A DNA stretch of 6,294 bases from Dehalococcoidia bacterium (lineage in GTDB: Bacteria > Chloroflexota > Dehalococcoidia > GIF9 > AB-539-J10): contig JALNYR010000144.1 of the NCBI GenBank assembly GCA_023229725.1, positions 1 through 6,294 on the forward strand, read 5' to 3'. The notes under the pieces are model-generated. The model had not been told where the DNA came from. It did no database searches and saw only the letters and a list, made by a program, of their open reading frames with translations. Of the stretch, positions 1-4,062 are shown piece after piece. How positions within the stretch are numbered: the stretch's first letter is position 1; every line of letters begins with the position of its first letter. The translations under genes were made by a program, and so were the position numbers.

Positions 1-56
1 ATCGCATCCATCGCCCGGTTGTAAACCGCGTCCTCGATCTCCGCTTTCGTGGGCAT
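1..56 (-). CDS. Start of an early phage gene of unknown function (partial, cut by left edge)
   Basis: Reading leftward from ATG at 56, the visible product is MPTKAEIEDAVYNRAMDA, after which the window ends. An SD-like run GGGGG lies at 66-62, five bases before the ATG. The codons read as a plausible amphipathic helix. The start lies inside the 3' part of the HTH gene in another frame, as in tightly packed early operons. Eighteen residues are too few to assign a family. The alternative is that this is only an out-of-frame reading of the HTH gene. I favour a real start because, over the same bases, the HTH frame turns into a glycine, aspartate and arginine-rich string that looks non-coding. Confidence 0.5.
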   Translation of the reverse strand, partial: MPTKAEIEDAVYNRAMDA

Positions 57-333
57 CGTTACCCCCGTCACCCATCTCTTCACCAGTTCTACCAAAGGTA
101 TCGAGAATCCGTTCGATGATATCATTAGACAAAAAAACACGCGCCAGCTCCGGATAGGCCAGAATCAGCGCCCGAACCACGATGGGCATTCGGTATGCTA
201 CACCACCCCTTTCTGCAACAGACAACATCTGCTCGGACACGCCCACGCCGGTCGTATCGTACAAGTAACGGGCCATCTCCGCCCGTGTACGCCGACCACG
301 AACCGCCCTCACCGGATCCCCGTTCACGCCCAT
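1..333 (-). CDS. XRE/Cro-like helix-turn-helix regulator, first gene of the leftward early operon (3' end not in window)
   Basis: ATG at 333 is preceded by a strong SD (AGGAGGG, 348-342) with eight bases of spacing. The product begins MGVNGDPVRAVRGRRTRAEM. Residues about 13-66 fit a Cro/C1-type HTH: RRTRAEMARYL as the first helix, then GVSEQMLSVAERGG as turn and recognition helix, then a hydrophobic helix with VVRALILAYPELARVFL. No stop occurs in 111 codons, so the gene runs to or past the edge, but the last 20 codons are compositionally odd and overlap the next gene start. It is divergent from the repressor at 570, the classic place for a Cro-type repressor or early activator. A leftward promoter at 491-463 drives it through a leader of about 120 bases. 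Its role is inferred from position and fold pattern only. Confidence 0.7.
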   Translation of the reverse strand, partial: MGVNGDPVRAVRGRRTRAEMARYLYDTTGVGVSEQMLSVAERGGVAYRMPIVVRALILAYPELARVFLSNDIIERILDTFGRTGEEMGDGGNDAHESGDRGRGLQPGDGCD

Positions 334-380
334 GCCAGTAACCCTCCTACTATTATAGAGATAGACCTATTGTTTAATAA

Positions 381-455
381 GTGATATAGTCTGCTGACTG
401 TCTTTTCGCTCCAGGCGACCCATCTAGGGAATCTCTTTGCCTGAGAGCGTATCAC
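381..455 (-). ncRNA. Candidate structured 5' leader (three-way junction) of the leftward HTH gene
   Basis: The RNA read leftward from about 456 can fold compactly. P1 pairs GUGAUA (455-450) with UAUCAC (386-381). P2 pairs CGCUC-u-CAGGC (449-439) with GCCUGGAGCG (416-407), ten pairs with one bulged U, and continues after an AAAGA bulge into a short hairpin capped by UAGAU (433-417). P3 is AGUC-AGCA-GACU (399-388). All three helices close on one junction, and the element starts almost at the predicted transcription start. The bases CUCUCAGGCAAAGAGAU recall part of the glycine riboswitch, but the matching GGAGAG strand is missing. I match it to no known family. The pairing is seen in the sequence; function is inference. 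Confidence 0.35.
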
Positions 456-456
456 T

Positions 457-479
457 ACGGGAATCATACACCATCCCGT
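457..479. promoter_or_regulatory. Palindromic candidate operator over the leftward -10
   Basis: ACGGGA (457-462) and TCCCGT (474-479) are perfect inverted six-base arms 11 bases apart. The centre contains the -10 of the leftward promoter. The geometry suits a dimer of an XRE-type repressor touching two major grooves. The likely ligand is the product of the gene at 570, by position. A 6-bp inverted repeat alone could arise by chance, so its placement is the main support. Confidence 0.5.
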
Positions 480-491
480 GCGCCGTGTCAA
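463..491 (-). promoter_or_regulatory. Leftward sigma-70 promoter for the early operon
   Basis: On the minus strand TTGACA (491-486) is followed by 17 bases and TATGAT (468-463). That is a perfect -35, a five-of-six -10 and ideal spacing. Transcription should start near 456, giving a leader of about 120 bases before the HTH start at 333. The -10 lies inside palindrome 457-479, so a protein bound there would block this promoter. It is the strongest promoter visible in the window. Confidence 0.75.
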
Positions 492-495
492 GGGG

Positions 496-515
496 TTTTC
501 CAGATATTCGGAAAA
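496..515. promoter_or_regulatory. Palindromic candidate operator upstream of the rightward -10
   Basis: TTTTCC (496-501) and GGAAAA (510-515) are inverted arms flanking a centre whose middle four bases (ATAT) are also symmetric; 16 of 20 positions obey the symmetry. It lies between the leftward -35 and the rightward -10, so binding could affect both promoters. Its arms differ from those of the palindrome at 457-479, which suggests a different protein, possibly the leftward HTH product. Confidence 0.45.
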
Positions 516-519
516 GGTG

Positions 520-528
520 TGCTATAAT
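520..528 (+). promoter_or_regulatory. Rightward extended -10 promoter of the repressor gene
   Basis: TGC-TATAAT at 520-528 is a perfect -10 with the TGn extension. No good -35 is visible at 17 bases, which extended -10 promoters tolerate. The start should be near 535. That is downstream of the TTG at 531, which argues for the later GTG start of the repressor at 570. Confidence 0.6.
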
Positions 529-569
529 GATTGGGTGATTGCAGGGATAAATCGGGCGGCGAGGTGCAT

Positions 570-983
570 GTGGCAGAGAAGATAGGGCTTCGGGCCGACA
601 GGCTGTTGCTTCTGAGGGATCGCAACGGCTGGACGCAGATGGACGCCGCCTATCGTTGCCATTGCACGCAAGGTAACTATAATGCGATAGAGCGCGGCCT
701 GCGTACCAATATCACGCTGAACACACTGGCCGGCCTCGCCAGTGGCTATGATACGTCCATCGAGTTCCTGCTCGGGCTGAGCAACGACCCGGCTCCGCGG
801 CCCAAGTCGGCGCTAGACGAACTCTCCGATGACGAGGCCGAGCTGGTTCTTACTTATCAGGAATGCCTTCCGCTGATGCGGAAAGCGATTCGGGAAGCGG
901 CACAGAATATTTTACGCATACAGCAGTCGCAATCGCATGAGTCTCTGATCGTAAAGAAGAAAGTAGCGCCTCCACAATCATGA
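570..983 (+). CDS. XRE-family (cI-like) phage repressor without a protease domain
   Basis: GTG at 570 is chosen because GAGG lies at 561-564 and the promoter would start transcription near 535; the frame is open back to TTG at 531 (150 residues). The chosen product is 137 residues. Residues about 5-66 form an HTH_3/XRE domain: LRADRLLLLRDRNGWTQMDAA, then CTQGNYNAIERGLRTNITLNT (helices 2 to 4), then LAGLASGYDTSIEFLLGLSN, whose ending is typical of phage repressors. The C-terminal 60 residues are acidic then basic helices (DELSDDEAELVLTYQECLPL) and may dimerise. There is no S24 catalytic Ser/Lys region and no space for one, so RecA-driven self-cleavage is not expected. It is divergent from the leftward HTH gene, the arrangement of a lysogeny switch. 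The target operators are inferred to be the two palindromes in that gap. Confidence 0.8.
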   Translation: MAEKIGLRADRLLLLRDRNGWTQMDAAYRCHCTQGNYNAIERGLRTNITLNTLAGLASGYDTSIEFLLGLSNDPAPRPKSALDELSDDEAELVLTYQECLPLMRKAIREAAQNILRIQQSQSHESLIVKKKVAPPQS

Positions 984-1047
984 CGTGCTGAAACCGTGGG
1001 CAGTCCAATCGCCACGTGCACGCCGCGCACCGATCCGGACTCTGCAT
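850..1047 (-). CDS. Small CxxC protein, antisense to the repressor 3' end (tentative)
   Basis: ATG at 1047 follows AGGGGGG (1060-1054) by six bases. The 65 residues begin MQSPDRCAACTWRLDCPRFQ. The CxxC plus a third Cys six residues on resembles small zinc- or cluster-binding phage proteins, and a hydrophobic helix (HVMIVEALLSSLR) follows. It would explain most of the otherwise empty bases between 984 and 1110, and a candidate promoter with a GAAC-N4-GTTC box lies just upstream on the same strand. Against it, the last 45 codons overlap the repressor gene in antisense and read like a shadow (PLPESLSASAEG). The frame is open upstream to 1539, inside the membrane-protein gene, but that part is a shadow. 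Coding status is uncertain; the transcript could matter more than the peptide. Confidence 0.3.
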   Translation of the reverse strand: MQSPDRCAACTWRLDCPRFQHVMIVEALLSSLRSETHAIATAVCVKYSVPLPESLSASAEGIPDK

Positions 1048-1095
1048 CACGTGCCCCCCTGCTATGTGGCAGATATGTCGCCAGCGCCATCGCTG

Positions 1096-1111
1096 TAGAA
1101 CACCCGTTCTA
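1096..1111. promoter_or_regulatory. LexA/DinR-type SOS box (candidate)
   Basis: TAGAAC-ACCC-GTTCTA is a perfect palindrome with six-base arms and contains GAAC-N4-GTTC, the core of LexA boxes known from Bacillus and other Gram-positive bacteria. It lies immediately downstream of a leftward extended -10 and overlaps it by one base, a usual LexA operator position. It is also 84 bases upstream of the membrane-protein start on the plus strand, where TATTAT at 1110-1115 could be a weaker -10. Whether the host LexA reads this sequence is unknown. Confidence 0.5.
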
Positions 1112-1119
1112 TTATACCA
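1111..1119 (-). promoter_or_regulatory. Leftward extended -10 promoter next to the SOS box
   Basis: On the minus strand TGG-TATAAT (1119-1111) is a perfect -10 with the TGn extension. The -35 region is weak (TTACAT with 19 bases of spacing at best). Transcription would start near 1104, inside the palindrome, and run towards the 65-codon ORF and the repressor 3' end in antisense. Confidence 0.4.
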
Positions 1120-1194
1120 CGGTCCGCGGCAAACGATGTAACGATTGTACCACGAAACATCTGTAACGGGATGACGAATCGGGAGGAATCGCGG

Positions 1195-1554
1195 ATGCGA
1201 ATCGCCACGTTTATCCTGGGCATCCTGATAGGCGGCGCCATGTTCCTGCAGAGTTGCTTTGCCTATGGTGTTGGCTCCTACCTCGAAACGATAGCACCAG
1301 AGGGCGAAGTGTCGCCGATGCCGGATGCGACGATGGCCGTGGGTGCCGCGATCCTGGCACTCGCGGCGATGGCGTTTTCCCTTTCCAAGCCAAACGCGGC
1401 GATCTGGATATATCTGCTCGCCGCAGTGGCCGCCTGGTCGGCCCACAAGGAGGGTTTCAGCGATATGGAGATGTGGGCAGGTGCCATGGTCTGGCTCGCC
1501 GGCATGTGTTACTGGTCCTGGCGTGAGTTGCGCCAACAACGGGCGACGGCCTGA
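1195..1554 (+). CDS. Small four-helix membrane protein of unknown function
   Basis: ATG at 1195 has GGGAGGA (1181-1187) seven bases upstream and gives MRIATFILGILIGGAMFLQS; the earlier ATG at 1171 lies before that SD and is less likely. The 119 residues contain four hydrophobic spans: about 3-27, 45-63, 67-84 and 92-108. A charged loop (APEGEVSPMP) follows the first, KEGFSDMEM precedes the last, and the tail is basic (WRELRQQRATA). The start resembles small MRIATFILG-type membrane proteins widespread in bacteria, whose function is unknown to me. LQSC at 18-21 recalls a lipobox, but Gln at -2 and a continuing hydrophobic run make a lipoprotein unlikely. It lies 211 bases after the repressor on the same strand, so superinfection exclusion or lysogenic conversion is a reasonable guess. 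A holin role is less likely because it is opposite in strand to the lysin. Confidence 0.7.
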   Translation: MRIATFILGILIGGAMFLQSCFAYGVGSYLETIAPEGEVSPMPDATMAVGAAILALAAMAFSLSKPNAAIWIYLLAAVAAWSAHKEGFSDMEMWAGAMVWLAGMCYWSWRELRQQRATA

Positions 1555-1584
1555 TTCCGTTGTTAACGTACAGGGTAACCCTTT

Positions 1585-1622
1585 CCCGGGCGGTCGGAGG
1601 GAGGGAGGCTCCGCCGCCCGGG
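1585..1622. terminator. Long GC-rich hairpin, possible terminator or translational control element
   Basis: CCCGGGCGG (1585-1593) pairs perfectly with CCGCCCGGG (1614-1622). After one bulged base, CGGAG (1595-1599) pairs with CTCCG (1609-1613), leaving a nine-base purine loop. That is 14 pairs, nearly all G-C, starting 31 bases after the membrane-protein stop. Neither strand has a T-run after the stem, so it is not a textbook intrinsic terminator. It could still stall polymerase, protect a 3' end, or compete with the adjacent G-quadruplex motif. Confidence 0.5.
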
Positions 1623-1637
1623 AGGGTGGGTAATGGG
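1620..1637 (+). promoter_or_regulatory. G-quadruplex motif covering the SD and start codon of the micro-ORF
   Basis: GGGAGGGTGGGTAATGGG has four G3 tracts with loops of 1, 1 and 4 bases, a canonical three-layer G-quadruplex pattern. It includes the SD (GGAGGG, 1621-1626) and the ATG at 1633. Its first three Gs are also the base of the hairpin at 1585-1622, so the two folds exclude each other locally. Confidence 0.5.
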
Positions 1638-1689
1638 CTATTGCGTGCAGGATTGCGCGATGTGCGTGCAGGATTGCGAATACACTTAG
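1633..1689 (+). CDS. 18-residue cysteine-repeat micro-ORF
   Basis: ATG at 1633 has GGAGGG six bases upstream and encodes MGYCVQDCAMCVQDCEYT, then TAG at 1687. CVQDC occurs twice, giving Cys spacing C-X3-C-X2-C-X3-C, which could bind a metal or form disulfides. It is on the strand of the repressor and membrane protein and ends eight bases before the stop of the opposing metallophosphoesterase gene. The repeat is also a 16-base DNA repeat at 21-base spacing, a multiple of three. I recognise no family. It may be a real micropeptide, a leader peptide with nothing after it, or chance. Confidence 0.35.
   Translation: MGYCVQDCAMCVQDCEYT
1642..1678 (+). repeat. Tandem 16-base direct repeat inside the micro-ORF
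   Basis: TGCGTGCAGGATTGCG is present at 1642-1657 and 1663-1678 with no mismatch, 21 bases apart, with CGATG between. The period is seven codons, so the repeat preserves the frame of the micro-ORF (CVQDC twice). Confidence 0.8.
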
Positions 1690-1696
1690 CCGTCTA

Positions 1697-2593
1697 TTAT
1701 AGTTTCTCGTATAGCACGATATTCTGTGGCGACAGTAGCACTGGTACGCCGCCGCGCACGATGACGGCCCCCTGCTGCATCGCCGGCCTCACGTTGTGCT
1801 GGCTGACGTAGTATTCCAGCCGCCCAGGGTCCGCGGCCATCCCCGAGTCAATCGCCCAGTATCGCCCCGACACGTCGCGTCCCTGCCCCCATAGATGACC
1901 GTGCCCGGCGATCACGTGCTGGTGGTACTTGGCCGCCAGCCGTGCCGGTATCAGGGTCTGCGCGACGGACGTGTTCCGGGGGTGCTCGATGTAGAAACTC
2001 TCGCCGCCCGATTCCAGCGTGAACCAGTAGGAGCGCGTAAACGTGGTGTGGCCGTCGCGCAGAAACAGGCGCATGGCGGTTTCGACGGGCAGTAGCCAGT
2101 CGGTGAGGCGCGATAGACGCTGCTCGTGGTTTCCTGCGGAATAGACCACCTCGTCGAAGCACGATTCCAGCGTGTGGAGGATGCTCTCGGTGGCGGCGAT
2201 CTCCGTCGCGACGTCGTACTCGTTGCTCTTGGCGAACACGCTGAACGCCGTGAAATCCACCAAGTCACCGCCGATGCCGAGTTTCCGCACGCCCCAGCGC
2301 AGTGCCAGGTCCACGCAGCGGTTGATCCACCCGCTGTCGTGGCACGGACTATGAATGTCGAACAGCAGGAGCGCGTCGCCCCGCAAGACCGGCGGCGATT
2401 GCAGATGCACCGGCGATTCGGCCACCTTGCCGTGCCAGCCCCTGCGGTCGCGAATGCGCATGATCGCCTTCTGCGTGCGCGCGATTCCCCGCTCGGCAAA
2501 CGTGGCCGCGATCTCCGCGCTATCCCGCCCCTGCTCGGTGAGTACCTGGCACAGTGCCTCTTCCGCCGGCGTCCAGGGTTGGCGGATGGTCAC
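1697..2593 (-). CDS. Calcineurin-like metallophosphoesterase with an N-terminal helix-turn-helix-like domain
   Basis: The 298-residue product starts at GTG 2593, whose first bases overlap the TGA of the lysin gene (GTGA), so translation is probably coupled; no good SD is visible. Residues 7-53 (WTPAEEALCQVL, then SAEIAATFAERG, then RTQKAIMRIRDRRGW) look like a Myb/SANT or terminase-like HTH. From about 75 the metallophosphoesterase motifs follow in order: DIH (79-81) with HD (85-86), GGDLVD (108-113), GNHE (154-157), a lone H204, and GHGH (230-233). These match the D-x-H, GDxxD, GNHE and GHxH metal ligands, so a two-metal active site looks intact. Family members cleave phosphoesters of nucleic acids, nucleotides or proteins; the substrate here is unknown. 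As the last gene of the tail and lysis block it may act on DNA or be a moron-like addition. Confidence 0.85.
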   Translation of the reverse strand: MTIRQPWTPAEEALCQVLTEQGRDSAEIAATFAERGIARTQKAIMRIRDRRGWHGKVAESPVHLQSPPVLRGDALLLFDIHSPCHDSGWINRCVDLALRWGVRKLGIGGDLVDFTAFSVFAKSNEYDVATEIAATESILHTLESCFDEVVYSAGNHEQRLSRLTDWLLPVETAMRLFLRDGHTTFTRSYWFTLESGGESFYIEHPRNTSVAQTLIPARLAAKYHQHVIAGHGHLWGQGRDVSGRYWAIDSGMAADPGRLEYYVSQHNVRPAMQQGAVIVRGGVPVLLSPQNIVLYEKL

Positions 2594-4053
2594 AGTGCGC
2601 TATCTTCGACTACGCTCCAGCCGCGCGTTTCCAGTTTCAGCACGTGATACCGTTGCGGCACCGGCGCCCACGCCAGCGCGTAGAAAAAGCCGTCGGCGAA
2701 CCACTCGTCACGGAACGTGTAACCCCTCATGTCGCAGGATTTCATCGTTGCCGGCAACCGCCCCAGTCGTGCCCTCGCCGCGTCCAACTCGGTGCTCGTC
2801 ACAGGTGCCTCCTCTATCGGCGCATTCAGCGCACGCAGCGGCGCTATCAGGCTGCGCGCAAACGTTTCGTCTACGTCGTAACTTCCCCACTCACCCAGGT
2901 AGTCCGCCGTGAACAGCATCAGCGCGTCGACGCCGGGGATCGTCCGTGCATACCGCTCCGCCTCCACGATCTGCGCGCGGTAGGTGTCGGCGTCCGAGAG
3001 TGTGCGCCAGCCTTCACGCGGTGGATTGTCGGCTATTCCGCCGTCTATGCCGCACTCGTTGATCAGCACGCGCGCGCCGGTTATGCCAAGTTCGCGCCAC
3101 ACGCCAATGTCAAACGCGCGGCGCCCGAGCGCGTGATAGCGGCCCGTCGGCCCCTCTACACCTGGGCGCCAATATGCGTGTAGGCCGATCCAGTGTCCGC
3201 CCTGGACGGCGCGTTTCACGGCCGGCAGTAGTTGCTGCCACTTCCAGCGGATGGCCGCCTCGTCACCAGACGGGTTAGCCTCGGGCAGGTTCAACACGCA
3301 CAGTTTCAGGCCGTACACGGCGGCCTGCTCGATGGCCCCGATGGTGTACTCGTTGAGTTGCGCCAGCCCCTCGTTGCTGTTGCAGTCGGGTTCGTTTGCG
3401 AGTTCCCATGCCGTCGCGTCCGGTACGCTGAGCCACTGGTCGCGCATCTCTCGTACAAACCGCGATCCCCCGGCGCGCCCCTCGTGGATGTATGCGGCGT
3501 CCCGGTCGTCCGTCCAGAAGCGCACCAGCACGCGCGGCACGTCCGGGTAGAGTACGCGCCCGGTGGGTGGATTCACGCACTTGACCCAACCCGCCCCCAC
3601 GTCACGCGCCCACAGGTTCTGCCAGTCGTTGTGCCGCTGTACGTGCAAAGTCGTGAGCATCTCCCCCCCATCCTCCATGAGCCACAACCCCGGGTCGATA
3701 GCGCCGTAGCGCCACGGGCTGCCGGCCTTGTCTCTCACCTCAAAGTGCAAGTGCGGCCCAGTGCTGTTGCCGGTGTTGCCCGACGCACCGACCACCTGCC
3801 CCGCCGTCACCTGCTGGCCCTCACGCACGGCCACCGTCCAGAGGTGCGCCGCGTAGGCCAAGTGCGTGCCGGTGTCGACGCGCACGTAGGTGCCAAAGCC
3901 CGCCGGGTCGGTGCCGCAATGCACCACGCCGTCCGTCGCGGCGTATATCGGCGTGCCCACCACGCACGAGTAGTCGGTGCCGTAATGCGCCGGCGGATTC
4001 CAGCCCTGAGTCACCCGCACAACGCGCACTAGGTCGATAGGCAAATGGCGCAA
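2590..4053 (-). CDS. Two-domain phage lysin: M23 endopeptidase plus clan GH-A glycosidase
   Basis: TTG at 4053 is preferred because AGGAGG (4064-4059) is five bases upstream; GTG at 4059 directly abuts that SD and adds two residues. In the 487 residues, 15-125 form an M23 (lysostaphin-type) domain with H23-x3-D27 (HYGTD), H70 (AHLW) and H101-L-H103 in GPHLHFEVRD, the zinc and catalytic residues. Residues about 135-410 resemble a clan GH-A TIM barrel: WELANEP with E221 as acid/base, LHAYW at H292, and INECG with E333 as nucleophile. Residues 420-487 form an unrecognised end domain that could bind the wall. The predicted action is cutting both peptide cross-links and a glycan. It follows the tail-fibre gene directly and is coupled to the phosphoesterase. 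It may be the endolysin or a tail-tip wall hydrolase; no holin is visible on this strand and there is no signal peptide. Confidence 0.85.
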   Translation of the reverse strand: MRHLPIDLVRVVRVTQGWNPPAHYGTDYSCVVGTPIYAATDGVVHCGTDPAGFGTYVRVDTGTHLAYAAHLWTVAVREGQQVTAGQVVGASGNTGNSTGPHLHFEVRDKAGSPWRYGAIDPGLWLMEDGGEMLTTLHVQRHNDWQNLWARDVGAGWVKCVNPPTGRVLYPDVPRVLVRFWTDDRDAAYIHEGRAGGSRFVREMRDQWLSVPDATAWELANEPDCNSNEGLAQLNEYTIGAIEQAAVYGLKLCVLNLPEANPSGDEAAIRWKWQQLLPAVKRAVQGGHWIGLHAYWRPGVEGPTGRYHALGRRAFDIGVWRELGITGARVLINECGIDGGIADNPPREGWRTLSDADTYRAQIVEAERYARTIPGVDALMLFTADYLGEWGSYDVDETFARSLIAPLRALNAPIEEAPVTSTELDAARARLGRLPATMKSCDMRGYTFRDEWFADGFFYALAWAPVPQRYHVLKLETRGWSVVEDSAL

Positions 4054-4062
4054 GAGCACCTC

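Noticed and set aside
352..357. TATAAT on the minus strand just before the HTH gene as its promoter
   Set aside because: Transcription would start within the SD, and no -35 is present; the promoter at 491-463 is far better.
432..447. Resemblance of CTCTCAGGCAAAGAGA (minus strand) to the 3' part of a glycine riboswitch
   Set aside because: The partner GGAGAG strand and the CCGAAGGGG core are absent, and the predicted transcription start is too close for a full aptamer.
1012..1054. Two CACGTGC copies as a terminator or attachment site after the repressor
   Set aside because: The arms are six bases far apart with no T-run, and no integrase is in the window to support an attachment site.
1195..1554. 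Membrane protein as holin or lipoprotein
   Set aside because: It is on the opposite strand from the lysin and beside the repressor; LQSC has Gln at -2 and sits inside a longer hydrophobic span.
1985..4032. Long plus-strand ORFs opposite the phosphoesterase and lysin genes
   Set aside because: They are arginine- and proline-rich readings of GC-rich antisense DNA without SDs, while the minus-strand frames carry complete catalytic motifs.
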